NCBI GenBank assembly: GCA_964636125.1
Contig: CAZWPX010000001.1
Location: 1-64,000 of the forward strand
Origin: CAJINA01 sp964636125
Lineage (GTDB): Bacteria; Desulfobacterota; Desulfobacteria; Desulfobacterales; CAJINA01
Direction: 5' to 3'
Length of the DNA: 64,000 bases
A program made the translations under genes and the position numbers. The notes below the pieces were generated by a model. The model was not told the origin of the DNA and made no database searches. It saw nothing but the letters and a program-made list of their open reading frames with translations. Shown here piece after piece: positions 27,101 to 35,403 of this stretch; within the stretch, counting starts at the first letter, position 1, and each line of letters starts with the position of its first letter.

Positions 27101-28819
27101 CTATCTCTTGGGCCTGCTGCAGGCCTGTTCTATATCTTCTATCAGGTCCTCGACCCACTGGTAGCGGGTCCCGACATCCCAAGCCATTGCTTTTAAAACC
27201 ACAGATTCGATCTCTTTTGAAAGTCTTTCAGCGTATACAGTTGGGGCCTTGAAATTTTCTTTGATGTGGAGCCTTGTTTTTAAGGTGGATCGCGTCTTCT
27301 CAAAAGGGAGCCTTCCGGTACACATTTGATAAAGCAGTACCCCCAGTGTGTAGATGTCGCTTCTGGGATCCCCTCTTTTCCCCGTCATCTGTTCCGGGGC
27401 CATGTACCTGAAGTCGCCCTGGGGACTAATGCCGGATTCAAAAATCGCATCCGGGATGTCCCTTAAGGAAGCAAATCCCATGTCGATCAAGGTGATCGTG
27501 TCGTTGTTGGCTACAATGAAATTCTGCGGTCTTAAATCGTGATGGATGACGCCCATGGTGTGTAAATCCGCTACCAGATTCCCCAATTGCTGAAAGAAGG
27601 GAAACAACTTTTCCCCCGGATACGGCGCATGCCTTCCAATAACCGTTTCCAAATCTTCTCCTTCCAAAGCTTCAGCAACCAGCGCATCCCCCTCTTTTCC
27701 GGTGATGGTGATCAGATTTTCATGGCGGCCTACACGTTCCAATATTTTCATCTCCGTCCGCAGGCAGGCGGTGTAGAGCGGATTCAGCATAACATCGTGA
27801 AAGGGTATTTTTAATAAAACTGTTTCACCGCTCACCGTATGGCTGGCTTCATACAGCCAGGAAAGGGTCCCTGAAGCAATAGGTGTAACAATGGCATAGG
27901 GACCGATAAAATTGGGCTCGGTTCCCGAAGTTTTGCGGGCCAGGTTTACATAACGCGTTAAATCCCCGAAGGATTGTTTAAGATGATCGATCTCGTCCTG
28001 AGAACCGGGAACAGAGCCCGCTCCCCGGGTCGTTCCGGTGTCATCGGTCTCTTTTGCGAGATACCCCATGATATTGGAAAGCCTCGATATCACAAGATTT
28101 CCAAACATCAGGTTTAAGACGAACAGCAGAAGGACCATCATGAAAACGGTTCCGACAAAAATACCCACACTCACCTTTGTAATCAGGGCCAGGGGCTTGG
28201 AAACCGGAATAGAGACCGAATTGACTCCGGCCAGATCGCCTTCTACAAATCTAAACCCGCCTACCGGCCCATACTTGGCAATAAGAGACGGCGGAGCGTC
28301 TTTGGGAGTCCCGTGACAGTGAAGGCACGCTTTTTCATGATAATCCGGAAGCATACTGACGAAAAAGGACTCGGAGCCCTTTTTGACAACTCCCTGCCAG
28401 AACATACGGCTTCGATCTTCTTCGAACCAGTCAAACATCTCTTCTTCAAAATCATCCGCAAGATTTTCAGGATTGCGCGGGTTTAAGGCAACACGCCGGT
28501 AGAGATAGCCCGGCATCCGCCCTTCGAAATTTTTCATAATGTTCAAGCTGATATAAGTGGAGGACATGGCCTCAAGGATAAAAGCTTCTTTCGAATGGAG
28601 TGCATACATCCGCGGCCTGAGCACCTCCTTGACATAGGCACGAATCGCTTCTACCTCCCGCAACACCATTTCAGATTTATTGAACGCCTCCGCCATGAGT
28701 ATCTTTTTCAAATGGCGATGGTAGAGAACGGATGCCATCAGTCCGAAAATCAGAATGATGATCATGGACCCGACAAAGAACTTGGCCCTCAGATTCACTT
28801 TTTCCAGGTAGTTTTTCAT
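27101..28819 (-). CDS. Membrane Ser/Thr kinase with c-haem (DUF3365-like) sensor domain
   Basis: 572 residues. A first membrane helix (about 14-33) is followed by a periplasmic domain like DUF3365/Tll0287, with a CLHCH c-type haem motif at 165-169 and the AYVKEVLRPRMY segment. A second helix lies at about 212-240, then a HAMP-like linker, then a Ser/Thr kinase at about 306-565. Kinase residues look active: Lys337 in VLLKI, HHD at 426-428, Asn433 and DMG at 446-448; LRPQN replaces the usual LKPEN. The glycine loop is weak (ASGTLSWLYEA). It is likely an inner-membrane kinase sensing redox state or a gas through haem. Last gene of the kinase/USP operon. Confidence 0.88.
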   Translation of the reverse strand: MKNYLEKVNLRAKFFVGSMIIILIFGLMASVLYHRHLKKILMAEAFNKSEMVLREVEAIRAYVKEVLRPRMYALHSKEAFILEAMSSTYISLNIMKNFEGRMPGYLYRRVALNPRNPENLADDFEEEMFDWFEEDRSRMFWQGVVKKGSESFFVSMLPDYHEKACLHCHGTPKDAPPSLIAKYGPVGGFRFVEGDLAGVNSVSIPVSKPLALITKVSVGIFVGTVFMMVLLLFVLNLMFGNLVISRLSNIMGYLAKETDDTGTTRGAGSVPGSQDEIDHLKQSFGDLTRYVNLARKTSGTEPNFIGPYAIVTPIASGTLSWLYEASHTVSGETVLLKIPFHDVMLNPLYTACLRTEMKILERVGRHENLITITGKEGDALVAEALEGEDLETVIGRHAPYPGEKLFPFFQQLGNLVADLHTMGVIHHDLRPQNFIVANNDTITLIDMGFASLRDIPDAIFESGISPQGDFRYMAPEQMTGKRGDPRSDIYTLGVLLYQMCTGRLPFEKTRSTLKTRLHIKENFKAPTVYAERLSKEIESVVLKAMAWDVGTRYQWVEDLIEDIEQACSRPKR

Positions 28820-28837
28820 GGGGTTGCCTGTTTCCCT

Positions 28838-29578
28838 CTATACGCCCTTTGATAGTCGTGAGGATAGAAACCGGGGCAGACCAGCGGCACGTATTTTTTC
28901 GGCAGTTTTTCCGTGGTCGTAGGTGAGACGGTAAAATTCGAGTTCTTCTCCCCGGGTGTCGTAAATCAAATAGGATGCCTTTGGGTTGCGGTCTCTGGGC
29001 TGCCCGATACTGCCACAGTTTATAATCTGCCTTTTAACGGCGTCAACATGTGCCACTTCATTTTCTTCCGGCGTTCTGAAAGAGATTTTAAAGTAATTGT
29101 CACGTGTGATGACCAGCGGTTCATGGCTGTGCCCGACAAAAAGCAGTTTTTCCCGGGTCCCGGAAAATGACCGCACCGCATATTTTCGTTCGACGACATA
29201 TCGCCAGGCAAGTGGATTGTAGGGATTGGCATGCGAAAAAAGCATATTTCCCATTTTGAGGGTCGGACGGAGGTTCTTGAGGAAGCCGGCATTGTTTTGC
29301 GTCAACTGGTCCATGGTCCACAATATGGCGGCGGTTGCATCCTTGTTCATGGAGTAGGGGGATGCGCTCCACAGGGCCGCCGCATCATGGTTTCCGAGAA
29401 TAACATTTATTCTGGGCAATGACCGGATCAACGCGATACATTCGTTCGGGTTGGCTCCGTATCCCACGATGTCCCCCAGGCACATGTAGCGATCTACACT
29501 GCGCAGGGAAGCGTCGGCAATAAATGCCTCAAGCGCTTCCTGATTGCTGTGGATATCTGCAAAAACGGCAACACGCAC
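28838..29578 (-). CDS. Metallophosphoesterase (calcineurin-like)
   Basis: 246 residues with the two-metal phosphoesterase motifs: DIHSN, GDIVGYGANPNE, GNHDAA and a late GHSHEP. It resembles the group that includes YfcE-like phosphodiesterases and small protein phosphatases. Lying between two Ser/Thr kinase genes in one operon (4 bases from the kinase-USP-CZB gene, 18 from the haem kinase), it may be their opposing phosphatase. That is inference from context, since many relatives act on nucleotides. No signal peptide. Confidence 0.85.
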   Translation of the reverse strand: MRVAVFADIHSNQEALEAFIADASLRSVDRYMCLGDIVGYGANPNECIALIRSLPRINVILGNHDAAALWSASPYSMNKDATAAILWTMDQLTQNNAGFLKNLRPTLKMGNMLFSHANPYNPLAWRYVVERKYAVRSFSGTREKLLFVGHSHEPLVITRDNYFKISFRTPEENEVAHVDAVKRQIINCGSIGQPRDRNPKASYLIYDTRGEELEFYRLTYDHGKTAEKIRAAGLPRFLSSRLSKGV

Positions 29579-29581
29579 GGT

Positions 29582-31570
29582 TCATTCACCTTCGGTGGAA
29601 GTCTTTTTGTTTTTCTTGCGGTTCACCGATGTAAGACAGGCATTCGGTGAAGCGTCCGGATGCCGGATAAAATAATCGTGTATTGCGCTCTGGGTGGCAT
29701 CGGGATTGCCAGACCGTAAATCGCCGCCTCCCTGTGGGTCGCTATTTCTACCGGGCAGTGATGATAACCCCGCCGCTTTAAGGGCGGCCTGTTCTCTGAG
29801 AAAGGTACTGACCTGCTGAAGGCTTTTCCGAATCCTTGACGACTGCGGCAAAGCTTTCTCAATATATACCCTTCTCATTTTGTTCATGTTTCCGCTTTTC
29901 GCACAGGCAGCCATCTCTCCGGATAACTCATGAAAACGATGGTGGGGTCCGTCAACGAGACCAAGGATGTCCGGCTGCTTCCCGCCGCCCCTCATCTCTT
30001 CAATCCATTTTCCGAAGGGACAATGCTGCTCATCGATGTCAACATGGCCCCGGGGATTTCGCAGCAGCGTATGGGTCAAATCCGAAAGCCAGTTAACGTG
30101 ATGAACCCAGGCATCGATCAAAAACAGGTCTATTTCCACCAATTGCGCCGGAGTGAGTCGGGATAGATCATTGCGCAACGGTAACGCCCGGGCCCTGTCG
30201 AAAGCTCGTTCTTTCGCCACAACCACATTGCAGGGGGCGTTTTTGATGACATTGTCGATCTTGCTGCCGCCGAATATCTTGTTTAACCCTTTTTTTCGGG
30301 TAGGACCCAGGACGATCAGATCCGCCGGTATGGTTTCAGCCACTCCGACAATCACCTTCGCAGCGTCACCCTGCCGGATTCGGACCAGCGGATCTATATT
30401 GTAACGCCGAAGCAGCTTTACGTATCGGTCGATTCGCCTGCGAAAATTTTCACCCTCCACGGCAATTTTATACCGGGTGAAGTCTGAAGCGGTGTCCTCT
30501 TCCACCACCGTCAGGAGCGTGATTCCCGCACCGGAAACCAGGGCCTGACGTTTGATCTTCTCGATGACCAGATCTGAAATCTCGTGGTCGATGATGGTAC
30601 CTATAAGATGCGGGTGCGTGGTCTTGACTTCGCGCTGATAATCGGTCTGTCCGGAAACGGTGTCATCAAAGCGGACGGGTTTTTGAAAAATCGATCGCCA
30701 GCGGGCCGGTTTGTCCGTTTTCAATCCCTCCCGGGTAACAGAAACCTTTTCATATTCCATAAGATCGGCTTTCAGGGCTGCGGCTGAAGGATATCGATCC
30801 TTCGGGTTTCTCGCCAGGGATTTCAGGATGATCTCCTGGATTGCCGGGGGTATGGTTTCATCATAATGTCGCGGCGGAACCGGATCGTGTTTCAACCGCG
30901 TTTTTACTTTCGATAACCGGCTGGATCGGGGAAAGGGAAGCCTTCCGGTGAGAAATTCGTACAGGATCAACCCCAGGCTGTATAGATCGGAACGGGGGTC
31001 GTTCCGGTGTCCCTCAATCTGCTCCGGCGCGATATAGTGGGGCGTTCCGTGGGGTTTGGTGAAATCTTCAGATAGCAGATCCCCACCTCCCCTTTTGTGC
31101 GCCAGTCCAAAGTCTAGGATTTTTATGTCATTTCCGGCAGTTACCATCAGGTTCTCGGGTTTGATGTCCAGGTGGATAATTTCCTGATGGTGCAGGTATT
31201 CGAGACCTTCGGCTATCTGTACGGCAAAATCCCGGGCACGGCCGGGTGGAAAGACTTTTTCCGCGACGAGCAGTGTCCTTACATCCTGTCCGGGTATGTA
31301 TTCCATAACCGTGTATTGTCGGGTGCGATCCCGGGCAATGAATCGGACGATGCGGGGGTGGTTGAGAAAACGGCTGATACGCTCTTCGTTTTGAAAATGA
31401 TAATAGAGGATGCGATTATTCAGGATATCCCCGAATGGAACCTTCAGGGCGACCGTCTCTCCGGATAGCAGGTCAAGGGCCTTGTAGACCTGGGCCATGG
31501 CGCCGGAATACAGCACGGCTTCGATTTCAAAATTGTCGAGATAATCGCCTTGTTGAAGCTTTTCTTCCAT
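29582..31570 (-). CDS. Ser/Thr kinase-USP-CZB fusion
   Basis: 662 residues with an unusual domain order. Residues about 12-275 form a Ser/Thr kinase with Lys43 (ALKV), HLD at 133-135, Lys137, Asn140 and DFG at 153-155, so probably active. Residues about 320-455 form a universal stress protein domain (LIVLGPTRKKGLNKIFGGS, then NVVVAKE). Residues about 475-570 form a chemoreceptor-type zinc-binding CZB domain (H490/H491, C517 in HCPFGKW, HHRFH at 543-547). The tail is basic and disordered. No membrane helix. It may join stress-nucleotide and zinc/oxidant sensing to protein phosphorylation. Member of the operon 32651-27101. Confidence 0.88.
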   Translation of the reverse strand: MEEKLQQGDYLDNFEIEAVLYSGAMAQVYKALDLLSGETVALKVPFGDILNNRILYYHFQNEERISRFLNHPRIVRFIARDRTRQYTVMEYIPGQDVRTLLVAEKVFPPGRARDFAVQIAEGLEYLHHQEIIHLDIKPENLMVTAGNDIKILDFGLAHKRGGGDLLSEDFTKPHGTPHYIAPEQIEGHRNDPRSDLYSLGLILYEFLTGRLPFPRSSRLSKVKTRLKHDPVPPRHYDETIPPAIQEIILKSLARNPKDRYPSAAALKADLMEYEKVSVTREGLKTDKPARWRSIFQKPVRFDDTVSGQTDYQREVKTTHPHLIGTIIDHEISDLVIEKIKRQALVSGAGITLLTVVEEDTASDFTRYKIAVEGENFRRRIDRYVKLLRRYNIDPLVRIRQGDAAKVIVGVAETIPADLIVLGPTRKKGLNKIFGGSKIDNVIKNAPCNVVVAKERAFDRARALPLRNDLSRLTPAQLVEIDLFLIDAWVHHVNWLSDLTHTLLRNPRGHVDIDEQHCPFGKWIEEMRGGGKQPDILGLVDGPHHRFHELSGEMAACAKSGNMNKMRRVYIEKALPQSSRIRKSLQQVSTFLREQAALKAAGLSSLPGRNSDPQGGGDLRSGNPDATQSAIHDYFIRHPDASPNACLTSVNRKKNKKTSTEGE

Positions 31571-31624
31571 CGCAAGTTCGAGCCGCTGTTTTCCGCAATT
31601 CGGCGAGGCCGGTTCAGAACGTTG

Positions 31625-32188
31625 TTATTGAACAAAAATCACATACCCGATGACAATCAACAATATAACCAATATTTCCAGGAGTGTAAACCTGAAGAGC
31701 ATCATACTGATCTTCCGCTGGGATGGGGTCATTGTCAGTATAACGCGGTTCATGAGAAGCCGGAAGAAAAGGGTATTGATGCTGGTGGTGAGGTAGAGTC
31801 GAATATACTCACGAATGCCCCTGAGCCACAGGCTGATGTTGTATTTTTCCTCTACTGCTTCCAGGGCCCCTTCGGTATCCGGGTAGATGACTCTGGCGTG
31901 CAACTCCTTGTTTTTCAGGAAAAAATCGATCTCTTTAAGGTCGTCTGTTGCAAACACCAATCTCATCCGGTTTGCCCCGTAAAAGACCAGTTCAAAAGAC
32001 AACCCGAAACGGTCATCCGTGGCATGGTCCCTTATCCGGGCAGCGATCCGATGATTTTCTTTTTTTATCTGGGTAATGACCCAGTGGGGATGCAGTCGCA
32101 GGAGTTTTTCTTCATCGAGAAAGCGGTTGAAATCGATTGGATTCCGTTTTTCAGAGGCCTCAAGGGCCAGAGCATAGTCCTTTTCCAT
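31625..32188 (-). CDS. Tail-anchored hypothetical protein
   Basis: 187 residues, unrecognised. The first 160 are mixed alpha/beta and charged; the last 20 (LEILVILLIVIGYVIFV) are one membrane helix, which makes it a tail-anchored or C-terminally anchored inner-membrane protein facing the cytoplasm. It lies 7 bases after the USP gene and 54 bases before the kinase-USP-CZB gene, so it very likely belongs to that signalling operon. No motif suggests catalysis. Confidence 0.7.
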   Translation of the reverse strand: MEKDYALALEASEKRNPIDFNRFLDEEKLLRLHPHWVITQIKKENHRIAARIRDHATDDRFGLSFELVFYGANRMRLVFATDDLKEIDFFLKNKELHARVIYPDTEGALEAVEEKYNISLWLRGIREYIRLYLTTSINTLFFRLLMNRVILTMTPSQRKISMMLFRFTLLEILVILLIVIGYVIFVQ

Positions 32189-32195
32189 CTCTTTC

Positions 32196-32651
32196 TCATG
32201 CTGCCGTTAATAATGGGGCGGGAAGCAATGGGTGCAGTTTTTTGTTTTTCATACGCGCTTTGAAACCTTTGCCCTGCTTTTTCTGGTAAGGGCCGATCAC
32301 GATCAGATCACTTCCGATCTTTGCGGCCACCTCGGCGATGGTGTTTTCCACCGGACCGACCACCCGCAAGAACTTGCACCGGCCTGCAGAAGGGTAGGTT
32401 TTTTTAATCCTGTCCCAATCTTCTTCGATCTCCATCCCCAGTTGTCCATCCACATGGTTCATGAACTGTGTCCGGGTTTCAGAAGTGTTCAGCCAGTCGT
32501 CTCCTATCATCCATTTCCAGTCCTCGTTGATGATCGTTAATACAGTGATTTCGGCCGCCGCCCCGTTGCCGAAAAGACGCTTTAAAACCAGAGCCTCGGC
32601 TTTTCGGGCACCGGCTGTACCGTGGGTACAAAGTAAAATATTTTTAAACAT
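32196..32651 (-). CDS. Universal stress protein family
   Basis: 151 residues, a single UspA-like domain: NILLCTHGTAGARKAEALV at the N-terminus, a central helix pair, and DLIVIGPYQKKQGKG near the C-terminus. The ATP loop G-x2-G-x9-G(S/T) is not complete, so nucleotide binding is uncertain. First gene of a five-gene minus-strand operon (USP, tail-anchored unknown, kinase-USP-CZB, phosphoesterase, haem kinase). Its fold also occurs as the middle domain of the kinase two genes downstream. Confidence 0.85.
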   Translation of the reverse strand: MFKNILLCTHGTAGARKAEALVLKRLFGNGAAAEITVLTIINEDWKWMIGDDWLNTSETRTQFMNHVDGQLGMEIEEDWDRIKKTYPSAGRCKFLRVVGPVENTIAEVAAKIGSDLIVIGPYQKKQGKGFKARMKNKKLHPLLPAPLLTAA

Positions 32652-32711
32652 CGACAGTCTCCGTAAGACCCGCTATTGCATTGGAGATGACAGCCTGTTA
32701 TTTTAAGTTAC

Positions 32712-32802
32712 AAATGATCTAAAGTGTCTAAAGTTACGGTGTCGCTCCGCTCCAGCGATTAAAACAGATTGGTAAAATGCCATAACTTTAGCTCACTTTA
32801 AT
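32712..32802. repeat. CTAAAG-type element, copy 1
   Basis: An element beginning AAATGATCTAAAGT and ending TTTAGCTCACTTTA, with partly complementary ends. The same ends and overall plan occur at 58986-59122. Confidence 0.55.
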
Positions 32803-32840
32803 AATGCGGTTCTTCTCCAATTCAGTTGGAGAAGAGGGGC

Positions 32841-33050
32841 CGAGGATTCAAGGGGTCAAGGATTCAAGTGGATGCAAACGGCTTGATGCTGATGACATAA
32901 ACATTTGCGTCATCTCTACCGTTACTTCTTAATATTTTCAAAGCATGTCTATACTAAAAGACGGTTCCAAGAGTCGAGTAATTTTCCTGTATGTGTTTGT
33001 TTTTCAGTCATTTTCACTCGAACCCTTGACCCCTTGAATCCTGGAACCCT
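32841..33050. repeat. MITE-like TCAAGG inverted-repeat element, copy 1
   Basis: The left end (32841-32870, GAGGATTCAAGGGGTCAAGG) is the inverse of the right end (33015-33050, GAACCCTTGACCCCTTGAAT), enclosing about 145 bases without a gene. A second element of the same plan lies at 47091-47369. Confidence 0.6.
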
Positions 33051-33164
33051 GATCAATCGACCAACTCTTTGGGAGATGATCCAATAATGCTTGCCCTCGT
33101 TGAATGGGGTGGTCCCTTTTCAATACAAAACCGCACTAACGAGGGCGATCGCGAATACCCTCTT

Positions 33165-33365
33165 TTATACCAGCCACTTGGTAAACAGCAGTACCAGAAA
33201 GGTTGTCACCAGGCAGAGTATAAGGGCTGTCAAATCCTCGTTTCTTTCACTGGCGAAGACCGAGAGGGCCCTTTCTTCCAGTTCCTGGGTATCCGCATGT
33301 TTATCATAGGAGGACGACCCTTTTCCGGCATCCCCTGTATCGATATCCATTTTGTTTTCACTCAT
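33165..33365 (-). CDS. Small membrane protein next to the UPF0324 transporter
   Basis: 66 residues from ATG 33365, chosen because GGAGG lies 6 bases upstream; the frame is open to 33398. The N-terminal 40 residues are acidic and polar (MSENKMDIDTGDAGKG). One C-terminal helix follows (LTALILCLVTTFLVLLFTKWL). It is 45 bases downstream of the transporter stop and very likely co-transcribed, so it may be an accessory subunit. Unrecognised family. Confidence 0.6.
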   Translation of the reverse strand: MSENKMDIDTGDAGKGSSSYDKHADTQELEERALSVFASERNEDLTALILCLVTTFLVLLFTKWLV

Positions 33366-33410
33366 CTTCTTCCTCCGCATAGACGGTGTTGAGATCACCG
33401 CAATAAAAGT

Positions 33411-35042
33411 CTATTTTAAGACAACGTCTTTTACAAGCCAAAGTACGACAAAAAAGGATAAAACCGCTTTTGTAACCCCGGATATGATTCCCATGACCAG
33501 CGGCCATCCGCCTGCCTGGAAAATGGCTTTCTTGGTAATCTGCATGCCGAGGCCGATGAGACCGAAGGCAAAAAACCAGATCATACAATCTGTCAGGGTT
33601 GTGACGGTCTTGGACTTTTTATGTACCTGCTTGATGGCGTGCTTGATCGCCCCTTTTTCATCCTTGCTGAGGGTGACCTGTTTGGCTTTTGCCGCCGCCA
33701 TGATCGCTTCCAGCTCAAACATACGGTCCCGTCCAGTTTTGTTGAACAGGGGTTTATTGTTGCGATCATCGAAATTTCCGGCGATCTGGTGCTGCTTTAC
33801 CAGGTCCAGCAGCGCTGCCTTCTGGCTTGCGTTCAATCCCTTGATAGAGTCGGATTCAACAGCATTGTTCAACACTTCCCACTCTTCATCGGTGACGCGG
33901 GTCCGGTCATTGTAGCTCACATCAATAAACTTTCCCTTGTAATGGCTGGGAGGGGAAAACAGGCCTGCCGAGGACATCCCGAAAAGCAGAAGGAAACCGA
34001 GGATGAAAATGGGGAATTTGTCGATCACAACGGTCTTGAAGCTTAATTTCTGGCCGGACTCTTTACCGAACCACGTGGCCAGGACCAGAACAATGATCGG
34101 AAGGAACAACACTCTTGTAATATTAAATATTTCAGCGACTTTCAGAGTCTTGATATCAACCGAGTTAAATGCCAGTGCCGCCGCAGCCACCTGGGCGGAA
34201 TTGAGGATGCCGGTTCCAGCCCAGGCTCCGAACTGGGTTGCGTTCATACCGACCATCTTGCCGACGGTCGGGAATATGAACATACAGATAATACCAAAGG
34301 AGAGGATGGTGCCGATGGTATAGGCCATCTCTTCACTCTTGGCCTTAACCACCGGGGCCACGGCCACGGTAGCAGAGACACCGCAGACCCCCATACCGGC
34401 AGACAGCACCCCGGACATGGATTTGGGCTGCTTGAACAGCTTACCCAGCCAGAGCACCATAAAGACCGTGCCCAAGACAAAAAAACCGATGAGCCAGATG
34501 CTGTAAACACCCAGCTTGGCCAGTTCCGCAAAACTGTACCGGGCGCCCAGCATGATAACCCCCATCTTCAAAACGAACCGGGCGGTTTTAACGCCCGATG
34601 AGGCAAACTGCGGGATGCCCACCGTGTTGGTGACAATGACCCCCACCAGGATGCCCAGGACCACATAGTTCAAGTTCAGCACTTTGTAGATTTTGAATCC
34701 CAGTATCGGCACAAGGTTTTTGCTCATGATCTTAACCAGGGGTTCAAGATACCAGCGGATGGCCATGGCCAGCACGAGCAGCAGGATAATGCCTGCAAGG
34801 GGTTGCAGGATAAACCGGTCCAGCGTACTGTCCTTGGGTGATCTGGTGGAATTAACGATGCCGCCCGCAAGCCCGACAATACCGAGTGTCAAGCACATGA
34901 TCACCTGAAAATCCATTGTTTTATGGGTGCTCAGGTACTTCATGACCGGTAAAAAAACGCCGGTACTGACGATCAAGCCGTAAATGAGTAAGATGCCGCT
35001 CATGACAAACAGCGGCATATTCTTCTGAGCCTGTTCTGACAT
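33411..35042 (-). CDS. UPF0324/YeiH-family putative sulfate exporter
   Basis: 543 residues with about eleven membrane helices. Family hallmarks are VKTARFVLKMGVIMLGARYSF, GVCGVSATVAVAPVVKAKSEE and GAWAGTGILNSAQVAAAALA. Typical YeiH proteins have about 350 residues. This one carries a soluble insert of about 110 residues (about 370-480: SPPSHYKGKFIDVSYNDR onward, helical and charged) between late helices, plus extra N-terminal helices. The family is annotated as sulfate or sulfonate exporters, with weak experimental support. A sigma-54 promoter lies at 35117-35132, and the adjacent histidine kinase/NtrC pair probably controls it. Confidence 0.85.
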   Translation of the reverse strand: MSEQAQKNMPLFVMSGILLIYGLIVSTGVFLPVMKYLSTHKTMDFQVIMCLTLGIVGLAGGIVNSTRSPKDSTLDRFILQPLAGIILLLVLAMAIRWYLEPLVKIMSKNLVPILGFKIYKVLNLNYVVLGILVGVIVTNTVGIPQFASSGVKTARFVLKMGVIMLGARYSFAELAKLGVYSIWLIGFFVLGTVFMVLWLGKLFKQPKSMSGVLSAGMGVCGVSATVAVAPVVKAKSEEMAYTIGTILSFGIICMFIFPTVGKMVGMNATQFGAWAGTGILNSAQVAAAALAFNSVDIKTLKVAEIFNITRVLFLPIIVLVLATWFGKESGQKLSFKTVVIDKFPIFILGFLLLFGMSSAGLFSPPSHYKGKFIDVSYNDRTRVTDEEWEVLNNAVESDSIKGLNASQKAALLDLVKQHQIAGNFDDRNNKPLFNKTGRDRMFELEAIMAAAKAKQVTLSKDEKGAIKHAIKQVHKKSKTVTTLTDCMIWFFAFGLIGLGMQITKKAIFQAGGWPLVMGIISGVTKAVLSFFVVLWLVKDVVLK

Positions 35043-35116
35043 GGGATCTCCTTATGGGGTTTAAAGTTTTAGTTTGCCGGCAACATGCCGATGAGATTAG
35101 TCCTGCCCCAAACTAT

Positions 35117-35132
35117 AACAAATATCGTGCCA
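35117..35132 (-). promoter_or_regulatory. Sigma-54 promoter of the UPF0324 transporter
   Basis: On the minus strand TGGCACGATATTTGTT matches TGGCAYRNNNNTTGCW except for one base (T for C in the -12 element), with GG and G(T) correctly spaced. The transcript would start near 35107, giving a 65-base leader. A TCATAT(C/T)CTGG direct repeat lies at and just upstream of it. Confidence 0.7.
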
Positions 35133-35369
35133 GAATATGACCATTCACAATCCTATTGTTTTTATAGTAGATATTAAATATTGACCCAGGATATGACTAC
35201 CACAATATGCCATCTTTAGTTGTCACCGGCCGCACCACATGAGTCCGGGGTTGAACCATTCGGGCCAGGCGCGTGAGTGAGAGAAAGGGCCTGCGGTCAG
35301 GGAATACGGTCTTTCAGGGGGATTTTGTGGGTGCGGCGGGTGCCGCTGCACAGGCTGCCGCCGGAAGAA
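35133..35369. other. Upstream region of the UPF0324 promoter
   Basis: No gene seen. It probably contains the activator binding sites for the NtrC-type protein encoded next door, but I could not assign a palindrome with confidence. Confidence 0.35.
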
Positions 35370-35399
35370 TGCAGGTGCCTCCTTGGGGCGGCACCTGCA
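35370..35399 (-). terminator. Hairpin after the NtrC-type regulator
   Basis: TGCAGGTGCC pairs perfectly with GGCACCTGCA around a 10-base loop, 4 bases past the regulator's stop codon. On the minus strand only TTCTTCC follows, so it is a weak intrinsic terminator. It would separate the regulator operon from the sigma-54 transporter promoter. Confidence 0.5.
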
Positions 35400-35403
35400 T
35401 TGG

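Larger units (their letters stand above)
32652..33164. other. Intergenic region built of two repeat elements
   Basis: No gene seen. It holds a CTAAAG-type element (32712-32802) and a TCAAGG-type inverted-repeat element (32841-33050). The promoter of the USP/kinase operon must lie near its left end; no clear -35/-10 or sigma-54 site was found. Confidence 0.5.
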
